Shown here one piece after another: positions 42,609-51,470 of a stretch of 64,000 bases of DNA. The translations under genes and the position numbers were made by a program. The first letter of the stretch is position 1. Each line of letters begins with the position of its first letter. Source of the stretch: Tamlana sp038148895 (GTDB lineage: Bacteria; Bacteroidota; Bacteroidia; Flavobacteriales; Flavobacteriaceae); NCBI GenBank assembly GCA_038148895.1, contig JBBVGQ010000004.1, one strand, 5' to 3'. The notes beneath the pieces are model-generated. The model did not search any database. It was not told the DNA's origin and was given only the letters and a program-made list of their open reading frames with translations.

Positions 42609-43787
42609 TTAGAACCAAACACCAATACCAAAATTAAGCCTGTTGGACACATCGGGTTCAGACAAAGCATTATCCCTAAACTGATAATCGCCTTTAAGGA
42701 CAACACCCGGGGCAATATGGTAACTCAATCCGGTTGTTATATCATTTCGGTTATAGGCATCGTTTTGCGGCAAACCGCCTTCTGTCTTGGCGTGCGTATC
42801 ATATTGCTCATACCTTACAAAAGCAAATAAACGTTGTTGGTTATCTTGAGGAAGCAAATTATACGCACCTTCTAAATACCAACCTTGTAGGGCGCTACCC
42901 AAATCTCTACCTGTTGCCGCATTGTATTCTGCAGTATCACTTAAACTAGCATAAACGAATTGCCCACGTGCTGTAAACCGTTGATAAGCATAACGGGCAT
43001 CGAGTCCTAACATTGAAATGCCAATATTTGCACCGTCTATTTCCTCAATATCGTCAGCTGCTTGGGTTTTTCCAAAATATCCTGCAAGGCCCAAACGAAG
43101 TCCTGGTATTCCGTAATAATCAAATTTAGCTGATAGTGTTGGGCTATCAATGGTAGATTGAATGGCCTTTTGGCGACCACCGCGCAGCCCGTTGGAACCT
43201 CCAAGAAAACCACTGATACCTCCCTGGCCATCAGCCTCTGTAGATTTAAATCCATTAAAAATATAGGCCTGATACCCAAGAGATAATTCATTGAAGCGCC
43301 CTGTAACACCAACACCTATTTCGCGCCATGTTGTTGGGATAATGGCGGCATCAACTGCTGGTCGTTCAACACCATTAAATGTAGTAGGTTCATGAAACTC
43401 ATTTATAATCCCCATAGGCACCAACATTAAACCACCGCGCAAACTTACGTTAGGTGCCACGGCATAATTAACAAAAGCCTGCTCTACAAAAATTTCTACT
43501 GTATGCTCAAGTTCCAACTCTGTTACAAATTGAGTTCTATCATCAAACTTATAGCCAAAAAGCAATACCAAACGTTGTATATCCAATTCTCCATTCATCC
43601 CTTCCGGTTGATTGTACGTTGTTTCTCCATATGCTCCAACAGTTACGGCCTTACCATAATTACCTGATAATAGGCGTTGCGCCGCATTAAGTTGTTTTTG
43701 GGGATCGAAAGTAATTGAATCCTGCAGGGTTTGGGCATTTAAAAATGACACCATTAAAATTGAAAAAATTAAGGTTATTTTTCTCAT
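42609..43787 (-). CDS. Outer-membrane porin (OprP/OprO-like barrel)
   Basis: 392 residues with a signal peptide (MRKITLIFSILMVSFLNAQ). The barrel carries motifs typical of Bacteroidota porins: DIQRLVLLFGYKFDDRTQFVTELELEH (about 67-93), the long plug-like loop GIINEFHEPTTFNGVERPAVD (about 126-146), and the last strands VLKGDYQFRDN and RLNFGIGVWF. It probably forms a passive channel for anions or small complexes. It is the first gene of a cluster with FMN-binding and four-helix proteins, and its promoter is flanked by two 21-bp palindromes, suggesting metal control. Confidence 0.85.
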   Translation of the reverse strand: MRKITLIFSILMVSFLNAQTLQDSITFDPQKQLNAAQRLLSGNYGKAVTVGAYGETTYNQPEGMNGELDIQRLVLLFGYKFDDRTQFVTELELEHTVEIFVEQAFVNYAVAPNVSLRGGLMLVPMGIINEFHEPTTFNGVERPAVDAAIIPTTWREIGVGVTGRFNELSLGYQAYIFNGFKSTEADGQGGISGFLGGSNGLRGGRQKAIQSTIDSPTLSAKFDYYGIPGLRLGLAGYFGKTQAADDIEEIDGANIGISMLGLDARYAYQRFTARGQFVYASLSDTAEYNAATGRDLGSALQGWYLEGAYNLLPQDNQQRLFAFVRYEQYDTHAKTEGGLPQNDAYNRNDITTGLSYHIAPGVVLKGDYQFRDNALSEPDVSNRLNFGIGVWF

Positions 43788-43804
43788 GGCTGATTTGTTA
43801 TTTT

Positions 43805-43825
43805 TATTTAGATTGGTTATAAATA
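43805..43825. promoter_or_regulatory. Putative Fur box 1 (promoter-distal side of start)
   Basis: TATTTAGA-TTGGT-TATAAATA: a 21-bp imperfect palindrome downstream of the porin -7 element, between it and the ATG. It matches the copy at 43876-43896 in arm sequence and geometry. The arms resemble iron-regulator boxes as recalled for Bacteroidota. Binding here would block elongation or open-complex formation. Confidence 0.5.
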
Positions 43826-43841
43826 GATTTTTTTATAGGGG

Positions 43842-43872
43842 CAAAAATAACACCTATTTAAACTTTCACAAA
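43842..43872 (-). promoter_or_regulatory. Promoter of the porin / FMN-binding cluster
   Basis: In minus-strand reading, TTTG (43869-43872) is followed after exactly 19 bp by TATTTTTG (43842-43849), the best full match to the Bacteroidota consensus in the window. It is placed about 55 bp upstream of the porin ATG at 43787 and is bracketed by the two palindromes. Confidence 0.75.
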
Positions 43873-43875
43873 GTT

Positions 43876-43896
43876 TATTTAGATTAATTTTAAATA
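43876..43896. promoter_or_regulatory. Putative Fur box 2 (just upstream of -33)
   Basis: TATTTAGA-TTAAT-TTTAAATA: a 21-bp palindrome with the same geometry as 43805-43825, ending 4 bp from the -33 element. A further perfect half-site TCTAAATA lies at 43920-43927. Confidence 0.5.
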
Positions 43897-43999
43897 ATTT
43901 TAAATTAAAAATTCATACATCTAAATATCAAGTCTTTAGGGTTTAAATTTTAACATTTAAATTCTTTAGAAATTAAAACTAAAAGATGAATTTGAATTG

Positions 44000-44863
44000 T
44001 TAATGATAAAAATTGAAGATTTTTGAAGCTTCGTTGTGGGCACTTTCAAAACTAAGAGCATTTAAGCTATTCTTGCTTTTTGACGTGAAATATGAAAGCA
44101 GTTTTTCAGTTGGCATATTGCCCGTAAGTTCGTCTTTAGCCATTGGGCAACCTCCAAAACCTTGAATGGCCCCATCAAATCTATTGCATCCTGCCTTGTA
44201 TGCCGAGTCAACCTTTTCAAACCAAGTTGAAGGGGTTGTGTGCAAATGGGCCCCGAATTCTATTTTGGGATAAAGGGGAATTAAATTTGAAAACAGATAA
44301 TCAATACTCTCGGGGCTTGAAGTGCCTACCGTATCGCTTAACGATAAAATATTTACGCCCATATTAGCAAGTTTCTCCGTCCACTCACCAACGATATCTA
44401 CATTCCAAGGGTCGCCGTAAGGATTACCAAATCCCATAGAAATATAAACTACCACTTCTTTATTGGTTTTATTGGCTACGTCTAGAATTTCGGAAAGTAT
44501 ATCCACCGATTGCGCGATGGTTTTATGGGTGTTTCGCATTTGAAAATTCTCTGAAATTGAAAACGGATAGCCCAAAAAATCAATTTCAGGGTGCTTACTG
44601 GCATCATCCGCTCCTCTTGTATTGGCAATAATAGCCAATAGTTTACTAGTTGTTTTGGACAAATCTAGCTGTGCCAAGACTTCAGCCGTATCAACCATTT
44701 GCGGAATGGCCTTTGGAGAAACAAAACTGCCAAAATCAATGGTATCAAACCCAACCCTCAACAACGACTGGATATACTGCACCTTCTTTGCCGTTGGAAT
44801 AAATTCCTTGATGCCTTGCATGGCATCTCTGGGGCATTCAATTATTTTTACAGCTTTGGACAT
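44000..44863 (-). CDS. Hydroxymethylglutaryl-CoA lyase
   Basis: 287 residues, TIM-barrel. Cleaves HMG-CoA to acetyl-CoA and acetoacetate in leucine degradation. The active-site motif reads IECPRDAMQG, keeping the catalytic Arg-Asp but with AMQG in place of the usual GLQN/E. The metal-binding HxH is present in FGAHLHTTPSTWF, and the catalytic Cys loop is GFGGCPMAKDELTGNM. The segment LLRVGFDTIDFGSFVSPKAIPQM is standard. It stands alone with no other leucine-pathway gene beside it. The changed residues seem common in this lineage, but the substrate could differ from HMG-CoA. Confidence 0.83.
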   Translation of the reverse strand: MSKAVKIIECPRDAMQGIKEFIPTAKKVQYIQSLLRVGFDTIDFGSFVSPKAIPQMVDTAEVLAQLDLSKTTSKLLAIIANTRGADDASKHPEIDFLGYPFSISENFQMRNTHKTIAQSVDILSEILDVANKTNKEVVVYISMGFGNPYGDPWNVDIVGEWTEKLANMGVNILSLSDTVGTSSPESIDYLFSNLIPLYPKIEFGAHLHTTPSTWFEKVDSAYKAGCNRFDGAIQGFGGCPMAKDELTGNMPTEKLLSYFTSKSKNSLNALSFESAHNEASKIFNFYH

Positions 44864-44996
44864 TCATTTACTTCAAAAAGTGTGATAAAAATAGTATTAA
44901 TTTGACAAAGCATATCAAAACTTAGCATGTTTTATCTATAGTTTTGTAAGTCAGATTAAAAGGCCTCGACTATTTAAGGAATAAAAAATATGCTAT

Positions 44997-45938
44997 ATGA
45001 AAAACACTGCGTTATTGCTCTCCTTATTATTACTACTTTCAATGTTTTCATCTGCCCAAAGTGTCGCCTTTTATGACATAACTTTTGAAAGTGTTTGGGA
45101 ATCTGTGGCAGATAACACAACAGACGGTATCAGCACAATAGATTTACCCCCCAACGCCCATTGGTCGCCATTGGTCGTTGTAACGCATAAAACGGTACAC
45201 ACGTTTTTGATGATGGGCGCACTAGCTTCACCAGGTATAGAATCGATTGCTGAAACTGGTGCCACAAACACTTTTGAAAATGAAGTTGCATCAAATTCCG
45301 ATGCCAATCAAGTTATTGTTGGAAGCGGGTTAAATTCAGCTAAAGGAACAATAACAATTAATAATCTTGAAGTGAACGAAGAATTTCCATTGATAAGCTT
45401 AGCTTCCATGATAGCTCCAAGTCCAGATTGGTTTATTGCCATAAATGGCGAAAATCTTAGATCTGGAAATTTAGGAATGAATAATGGCTGGAAAGCCACC
45501 TTCTCTTTAGATTTATATCCTTACGATGCTGGAACCGAGGATGGCGATATGTATTCCTTGACCAATCCTGAGACAAATCCTGTTGGGTTTATTTCAACCC
45601 TATCCAACATTTCACCTTTTAATGATAGAAAAATTGGCACGATAACGTTTACTTATAAATCTTCCACTTTAGGTGTTGAAAACGAATTTTCCCTTAAAAA
45701 TTTGACCATTCATCCAAACCCTACCAAAGATTTTATAACCATTTCGAATATTCAGAACACTCAATTAAATTCCGTAAAAATCTATAACGTTTTGGGTAGA
45801 TTGGTTACCACAAAACAAGTGGCGTCAAATCTTCTTGAACTAAAAATAGACTTAACCCATTTGAGTAAAGGCATTTACCTTTTGACTTTAACGGATGTAA
45901 ATGGGGCTACGGCAAGCGAAAAAATTGTATTAAAATAG
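44997..45938 (+). CDS. Spondin-domain protein, T9SS cargo
   Basis: 313 residues. Signal peptide (LLLLLSMFSSAQS), then a Spondin_N-type domain: FYDITFESVWES (about 23-34), NAHWSPLVVVTHKTVHTFLMMG, PSPDWFIAINGENL, and the calcium-site-like DLYPYDAGTEDGDMY (about 177-191). The last 80 residues are a T9SS type A sorting domain (HPNPTKDFITIS... LTDVNGATASEKIVLK). Such proteins are secreted adhesive or matrix proteins. The next gene also encodes T9SS cargo but is 153 bp away and probably separately expressed. Confidence 0.85.
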   Translation: MKNTALLLSLLLLLSMFSSAQSVAFYDITFESVWESVADNTTDGISTIDLPPNAHWSPLVVVTHKTVHTFLMMGALASPGIESIAETGATNTFENEVASNSDANQVIVGSGLNSAKGTITINNLEVNEEFPLISLASMIAPSPDWFIAINGENLRSGNLGMNNGWKATFSLDLYPYDAGTEDGDMYSLTNPETNPVGFISTLSNISPFNDRKIGTITFTYKSSTLGVENEFSLKNLTIHPNPTKDFITISNIQNTQLNSVKIYNVLGRLVTTKQVASNLLELKIDLTHLSKGIYLLTLTDVNGATASEKIVLK

Positions 45939-46091
45939 ATTTTTTCAAGTATATTAAGCAATTTCGAGCTTTAGAACATTCTCCTTTTATCATCAAAATG
46001 TTAAATAATCGACAATTTTAGCGTTATAACGTCTTTATTCTTAAGAAGGTTCAGTTAAATATACATTTGGTCTAGAAATGTTTTACCCCAA

Positions 46092-48020
46092 ATGAATATT
46101 TTGACCTACAAAAACCTTCTTTCCCTGTTTGCAATATTTATTTTGCAAATATCTCCTATTTATTCCCAAAAAGGTCCTGAGTCAATTTGTGTTAATACCT
46201 CTTCTGAAAAAAATCTTTCTTTTTTTAATAGTATAAAAGCTCAAATCAAAGTATATGAGAATGATTTTCAGTCTAAAAAATCTGGAAGAGGCAATTCTTC
46301 CCAAAACATATTAAACTCAATACCTGTTAAAGCCCATATCATTAGACATTCTGATGGAAGTGGAGGCATCAGTTTAGCGGAAATCAATGAAGCTATTTCA
46401 AATCTTAATGCAATTTATGCCGAAGCATATTTAGAGTTTTTTCTATGTGTTGATGTCAATTACATTGATGAAGACAACTTATGTCACTTTAAAAAAGGAG
46501 ATGAAAAAACTTTGATTGAAACTCATTATGTTCCTGGTTTAATCAATCTATACTTTACAGATTATATTGAAAATTCAAACGAAGAAAGTATATGTGGCTA
46601 CAGCGACAACTTAGGCCGAACCGATGTAGTAGTAATGAAAAATAGTTGCGTGCTAAATGATTCGACTTTAGCACATGAATTGGGACATTACTTTTCACTT
46701 TTGCATACCCATGGGAACGATGATTCTGGCACATCAGAATTGGTTGACGGAAGTAACTGCGATACAGATGGTGATGGCATTTGCGATACACCAGCCGACC
46801 CTGGTTTAACCTCAAAAAATATGGATTTAGGTTGCAATTATGTTGGAATTGCAACCGATGCCAACGGTGATTTGTACACCCCGGACACGTCTAACATCAT
46901 GTCGTACTCAAAGAAAATTTGCCGTACGCATTTTTCGCAACAGCAACTCGCCCGAATTTACGCTTTTTACATGACTGCCAAAAGCTATCTAGCTTGCCCA
47001 TCGTTTAATGCCAACATATCGGCAAGTTTGACTGAAACCTGTGAAGAATTTCTAACCGTGGATTTTGAAAGCATAACTGAAAATGCAACAAATTGGCAGT
47101 GGGATGTTGATGGAGATGGCATTGTTGACTACATGACCAAAAAACTTTCACACACCTTTGAAACAGGAATTTATGACGTTACGCTAATCGTTTCAAACAA
47201 ATCTAAAACCCTTCAAAAAACCTATAGAAATCTTATTAAGGTAGGCACGCAAACAGGGTTTTTCAATGAAGATTTTGAAAATTTCAACCTAATGGACAAC
47301 CCGGGTTGGACCAGTAACGATATTACCGGAAATGGCTACAATTGGTATTCTAACATTGGCGAAACCCAATCTGTCGAAACAGGGCCTTCATTTAGCTCAA
47401 ATTCAGATGGCTCTGCCAACAGATACATGTATGCCGAGGCTTCAGGTGCTGAACATGGAGACGTTGCGGAATTTATTTCACCTTGCTTTAATGTAGATTA
47501 TGTAAATAGCGGATTGGAATTTGCATACCACATGTACGGCAAAAACATTGGTGAATTACATATTGATATTAAAACCCAAAAAGGATTCATCAATGATGTT
47601 ATACCTCCCCTTCGCGGTAGCCAGCAAAACAAGCAAAGCGATCCTTTTAGAACAAAAACCATAGATTTATTTGCATTTGCCCATGAAACCATTAAGGTTC
47701 GTTTTCGAGCTATAAGAGGTTATGGTTGGGATGGCGATATTGCCATTGACAATGTCTTTTTCCAAACCATTTACACAGCAGTAACGGATGATATTTACAA
47801 AGTTTACCCGAACCCGGTAACCGATAATTTGCTTTACGTAAAAAACAGCAACCCTTCGGAAGTTGCAAGTTTTACCATTAAGAATCTAATTGGGCAAACC
47901 TTTCTGACAGGCACGGTAAACAATAATTACCCCATTGATATCAGCCACTTATCTTCTGGAAGCTATCTGCTTAGTATAACAAACGGAAAATCAACCGTTG
48001 TAAAACGTTTTATAAAATAG
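46092..48020 (+). CDS. M43 (pappalysin-type) metalloprotease, T9SS cargo
   Basis: 642 residues. Signal peptide (ends PIYSQ), a metzincin catalytic domain with the zinc motif HELGHYFSLLH (HExxHxxxxxH, about 194-204) and Met-turn SNIMSYS (about 269), conserved Cys in SNCDTDGDGICDTPADP, a PKD-like domain at about 318-385 (NWQWDVDGDGIVDY), a MAM-like beta-sandwich at about 390-560 (FNEDFENFNLMDNPGW to DIAIDNVFF), and a C-terminal T9SS sorting domain (YPNPVTDNLLYV ... VVKRFIK). A secreted or surface zinc endopeptidase. Its 3' end overlaps the convergent pyrD gene by 11 bp. Confidence 0.93.
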   Translation: MNILTYKNLLSLFAIFILQISPIYSQKGPESICVNTSSEKNLSFFNSIKAQIKVYENDFQSKKSGRGNSSQNILNSIPVKAHIIRHSDGSGGISLAEINEAISNLNAIYAEAYLEFFLCVDVNYIDEDNLCHFKKGDEKTLIETHYVPGLINLYFTDYIENSNEESICGYSDNLGRTDVVVMKNSCVLNDSTLAHELGHYFSLLHTHGNDDSGTSELVDGSNCDTDGDGICDTPADPGLTSKNMDLGCNYVGIATDANGDLYTPDTSNIMSYSKKICRTHFSQQQLARIYAFYMTAKSYLACPSFNANISASLTETCEEFLTVDFESITENATNWQWDVDGDGIVDYMTKKLSHTFETGIYDVTLIVSNKSKTLQKTYRNLIKVGTQTGFFNEDFENFNLMDNPGWTSNDITGNGYNWYSNIGETQSVETGPSFSSNSDGSANRYMYAEASGAEHGDVAEFISPCFNVDYVNSGLEFAYHMYGKNIGELHIDIKTQKGFINDVIPPLRGSQQNKQSDPFRTKTIDLFAFAHETIKVRFRAIRGYGWDGDIAIDNVFFQTIYTAVTDDIYKVYPNPVTDNLLYVKNSNPSEVASFTIKNLIGQTFLTGTVNNNYPIDISHLSSGSYLLSITNGKSTVVKRFIK

Positions 48021-49053
48021 AATTGCGTTGAAGTATTGCCTTGTTGATACGCTTTATCAAACTTGGGCCTTCATAAATAAAACCTGTGTAGATTTGAACT
48101 AAATCTGCCCCGGCTTCAATTTTCTCTAAAGCATCTTCAGCGGAATGAATCCCTCCCACGCCAATGATTGGGAATGCTTTGTTACTTTTTTCGGAAAGAT
48201 ATTTTATAACCCGAGTGCTTTTGGCTTTTATGGGCTGGCCACTTAAACCGCCATTGCCAATTTCATCAAGCCTTTCATTTGACGCTTTTAGTCCCTTTCT
48301 ATCGGTTGACGTATTACAGGCAATTACCCCATCAAGATTTGTTTCCTTCACCAATTCTACAATTTCGTCCAATTGATTATTGTTTAAATCTGGTGCTATT
48401 TTTAGAAGAATGGGTTTTTGCTTCTCAAAAGATGTATTGGCTTTTTGAACAGTCTTAATCAACTCCTCCAAATAATCTCTATCGTTTAATTTGGCGTGGC
48501 TACCAACATTGGGGCAGCTAACATTTAGCACAAAATAATCTACATAAGGGTGAAGGGCATTAAAACATTCCAAATAATCCCTAGTGTAATCTTCGGGTTT
48601 TGTATTGGTGTTTTTTCCAATGTTTCCACCAATGATTAATTTACCTTTATTCTTTTTTAGCTGAGCAATGGCAGCTTCTAAACCTTTATTGTTAAATCCC
48701 ATACGGTTAATAATCCCTTGGTCCTCTTTCAACCTAAACAACCTTTTTTTAGGATTTCCAAGTTGACCTTTTGGAGTTACCGTACCAATTTCAATAAAAC
48801 CGAAACCAAAATTTGCCAGTTCATTATAAAGCACGGCATTTTTGTCGAAACCAGCCGCCAACCCAACAGGGTTTTTAAAGGTGAGCCCGAATAAATTTCG
48901 CTCCAACCTTTTATCTTCAACCGTGTAAAGACTTCTAAAAATCACTTGAAATCCTGGAATTTTGGAAGTAAACTTAATCAGTGAAAATGTAAAATGATGA
49001 ATTTTTTCTGGATCGAATGCGAAAAATAAAGGGCGCAGTAAAAGTTTATACAT
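48010..49053 (-). CDS. pyrD: Quinone-dependent dihydroorotate dehydrogenase
   Basis: 347 residues from the ATG at 49053 (MYKLLLRPLFFAFDPEKIHHF), the usual class 2 start. A longer frame to 49098 crosses a -7 promoter element and is rejected. Motifs: NPVGLAAGFDKNA (about 57-69), the FMN site GTVTPKGQLGNPKKRLFRL, the catalytic-Ser region VLNVSCPNVG (about 167-176), KIAPDLN, and the C-terminal GVGGIHSAEDALEKIEAGADLVQIYTGFIYEGP. It uses menaquinone as acceptor at the inner membrane in pyrimidine synthesis. It is not clustered with other pyr genes (pyrE lies at 56543). Confidence 0.95.
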   Translation of the reverse strand: MYKLLLRPLFFAFDPEKIHHFTFSLIKFTSKIPGFQVIFRSLYTVEDKRLERNLFGLTFKNPVGLAAGFDKNAVLYNELANFGFGFIEIGTVTPKGQLGNPKKRLFRLKEDQGIINRMGFNNKGLEAAIAQLKKNKGKLIIGGNIGKNTNTKPEDYTRDYLECFNALHPYVDYFVLNVSCPNVGSHAKLNDRDYLEELIKTVQKANTSFEKQKPILLKIAPDLNNNQLDEIVELVKETNLDGVIACNTSTDRKGLKASNERLDEIGNGGLSGQPIKAKSTRVIKYLSEKSNKAFPIIGVGGIHSAEDALEKIEAGADLVQIYTGFIYEGPSLIKRINKAILQRNSIL

Positions 49054-49067
49054 CAGTATTATTTGTG

Positions 49068-49075
49068 CAAAAATA
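49068..49075 (-). promoter_or_regulatory. -7 element of pyrD
   Basis: Minus-strand TATTTTTG, about 14 bp upstream of the ATG at 49053, giving a leader of only several bases. A TTGG about 19 bp upstream could serve as -33. Its position inside the longer frame supports the chosen start. Confidence 0.55.
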
Positions 49076-49166
49076 CGCCTTATTAAAAAATCAACCAATT
49101 ACGAAGCTGAAAAAATTTATAATTGTATTTTAGAGGTCAAGTAAAGGCTATTAATTTTTCATTTCA

Positions 49167-50414
49167 ATGATTTCAAAAGAACACCTTATAAAACGCTTTA
49201 TCAGCTACGTTACAGTAGACACGGAATCTGACCCCAATTCAAAAACCACACCCAGCACAGAAAAGCAATGGGACTTGGCAAACAAACTGGCCGAAGAACT
49301 TAAAAGCATTGGTATGCAAGAGGTTACCATTGATAAAAACGCATACATCATGGCCTCTTTGCCTAGCAATGTAAAACACGAGGTGCCAACAATTGGATTT
49401 ATATCACATTTTGATACGTCGCCAGATTTCACAGGAGCGAATGTCAATCCGCAAATTGTTGAAAAATACAATGGCAAAGACATCGTTCTAAATAAAAAGG
49501 AAAACATTGTTTTATCTCCTGATTATTTTGAGGATTTATTGCTGTACAAAGGGCAAACCTTAATCACTACGGATGGCACGACACTTTTAGGCGCAGATGA
49601 CAAAGCTGGAATTTGTGAAATTGTTTCAGCTATGGAATATTTAATAAATCACCCAGAAATAAAACATGGAAAAATTAGAATTGGCTTCACCCCTGATGAG
49701 GAAATTGGGCGTGGCGCACATCATTTTGATGTGAAAAAATTTGGTGCTGATTGGGCCTATACCATGGATGGTAGTCAAATTGGGGAATTGGAATACGAAA
49801 ATTTTAATGCTGCAAGTGCCGTAGTCAAAATTAAAGGAAAGATTGTGCACCCCGGGTACGCCAAAGGCAAAATGATAAACTCCATGTACATCGCTACAGA
49901 ATTCATCAATTCATTGCCAAGAATGGAAACTCCAGAGCATACCGAAGGTTACCAAGGTTTTTTTCACTTGCATAATATAAAAGGGGATGTGGATGAAACC
50001 ACCTTGCACTACATCATCCGCGACCATGAAAAAGGCCATTTTGAGGCTCGAAAAGAGGTTATGGAAAAATTGACCAACGAGCTAAATTCTCAGTATGGTA
50101 TGGAAATTATTACAACCGAAATTAAGGACCAATATTACAACATGCGTGAAAAAATAAAGCCTGTAATGCATATTGTTGATATTGCAGAGCAAGCCATGAA
50201 AGCTGTTGATGTTGAACCCATCATAAAAGCTATTCGAGGTGGAACCGATGGTTCACAACTCAGTTATATGGGATTACCCTGCCCCAATATTTTTGCTGGC
50301 GGACATAATTTTCATGGACGATATGAATATGTGCCCGTTGAAAGTATGATTAAAGCTACCGAGGTTATCTGTAAAATTGCCGAGTTAACGGCTCTAATAA
50401 ATTTAGATGATTAA
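49167..50414 (+). CDS. pepT: Peptidase T (tripeptidase)
   Basis: 415 residues, M20 family. A cytoplasmic di-zinc aminopeptidase that releases N-terminal residues from tripeptides. Family marks: MISKEHLIKRFISYVTVDTESDP, the zinc ligand His in GFISHFDTSPDF (about 75-86), the bridging Asp in LLGADDKAG, the general base in FTPDEEIGRGAHHF (about 175-188), and the late metal His in FAGGHNFHGRYEY (about 377). It is complete and of typical length. It converges with the pseudouridine synthase gene 13 bp downstream. Confidence 0.95.
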   Translation: MISKEHLIKRFISYVTVDTESDPNSKTTPSTEKQWDLANKLAEELKSIGMQEVTIDKNAYIMASLPSNVKHEVPTIGFISHFDTSPDFTGANVNPQIVEKYNGKDIVLNKKENIVLSPDYFEDLLLYKGQTLITTDGTTLLGADDKAGICEIVSAMEYLINHPEIKHGKIRIGFTPDEEIGRGAHHFDVKKFGADWAYTMDGSQIGELEYENFNAASAVVKIKGKIVHPGYAKGKMINSMYIATEFINSLPRMETPEHTEGYQGFFHLHNIKGDVDETTLHYIIRDHEKGHFEARKEVMEKLTNELNSQYGMEIITTEIKDQYYNMREKIKPVMHIVDIAEQAMKAVDVEPIIKAIRGGTDGSQLSYMGLPCPNIFAGGHNFHGRYEYVPVESMIKATEVICKIAELTALINLDD

Positions 50415-50427
50415 TTAAACATCAAAA

Positions 50428-51468
50428 CTATTCCATGTCTTGGTGTTTGGCATAGTTACGCCATTTTTCAATACACTCTAGCATATCCTCAGGAATAGGG
50501 GTTTCAAAAGACATAAACTTACCTGTTTTAGGGTGTGTAAAACCCAATGTTTTGGCATGTAACGCTTGACGAGGCAAAACCTTAAAACAATTTTCTACAA
50601 ACTGTTTGTATTTTGTAAAGGTTGTTCCCTTTAAAATTTTGTCACCACCATATCGTTCGTCATTAAAAAGGGTATGCCCAATATGCTTCATATGCACACG
50701 TATTTGGTGGGTACGGCCTGTTTCCAATTTACAAGAAACCAATGTGACATACCCTAAACGCTCCAAAACTTTATAATGGGTTACAGCGGGCTTGCCTTTA
50801 TCTGCCTCATCATCTAAAAAAACGGTGTTTTGTAATCGGTTTTTTGGATGGCGCCCAATATTCCCTTCAACAGTGCCTTGGTCTTCTTCAATATTACCCC
50901 AAACCAAAGCCACGTATTCGCGCTCACTAGTCTTTACAGCAAACTGCATCGACAAATGATTCATGGCATGTTCGGTTTTGGCCACGACTAAAAGTCCGCT
51001 AGTGTATTTATCAATTCTGTGCACCAATCCGGGGCGCTCGCTTGAATTGTTTGGCAAATTATCAAATCTGTAAATCAGTGCGTTTATCAAGGTGCCTGAA
51101 TAATTTCCATGGCCTGGGTGAACCACCATTCCTGCAGGTTTGTTAACTACCAAAAGTTGGTCATCTTCATAAACCACATCAATATCAATGTTTTCGCCAA
51201 CCAATAAATTTTCATGTGGTGGATGGGTGAACAGTACCCTAATATCATCGTTTGGTTTAACCTTGTAGTTTGATTTTACGGGCGTTCCATTAACAAAAAT
51301 ACTTCCGTTTTTGGCGGCTGCCTGAATTTTATTTCGGGTGGCATTTTCAACAAAGTTCATCAAGTATTTATCGATACGAAGTGGTTTTTGACCCTTTTCT
51401 ACAGTAAAGGCATGATGCTCGTAGAGGTCGCTTTCTTCATCTGGTAATTCAGGCGTGTAGTCCTCCAT
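50428..51468 (-). CDS. RluA-family pseudouridine synthase
   Basis: 346 residues. S4-like RNA-binding domain at about 25-95 (LRIDKYLMNFVENATRNKIQAA, GSIFVNGTPVKSNYKVKPND), then the catalytic domain with VVNKPAGMVVHPGHGN (about 111-126), the catalytic Asp in RPGLVHRIDKYTSGLLVVAKTEHA (about 150), and LETGRTHQIRVHMKHIGHTLFND. It modifies uridines in 23S rRNA, RluD-like. It starts 2 bp after the PASTA gene, so the two are co-transcribed; the PASTA-rluD-ddl-coaD order is one I recall as common in Flavobacteriaceae. Confidence 0.93.
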   Translation of the reverse strand: MEDYTPELPDEESDLYEHHAFTVEKGQKPLRIDKYLMNFVENATRNKIQAAAKNGSIFVNGTPVKSNYKVKPNDDIRVLFTHPPHENLLVGENIDIDVVYEDDQLLVVNKPAGMVVHPGHGNYSGTLINALIYRFDNLPNNSSERPGLVHRIDKYTSGLLVVAKTEHAMNHLSMQFAVKTSEREYVALVWGNIEEDQGTVEGNIGRHPKNRLQNTVFLDDEADKGKPAVTHYKVLERLGYVTLVSCKLETGRTHQIRVHMKHIGHTLFNDERYGGDKILKGTTFTKYKQFVENCFKVLPRQALHAKTLGFTHPKTGKFMSFETPIPEDMLECIEKWRNYAKHQDME

Positions 51469-51470
51469 GT

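Noticed and set aside
49054..49098. Longer pyrD start at 49098
   Set aside because: Crosses the TATTTTTG -7 element; the ATG at 49053 matches the class 2 family start.
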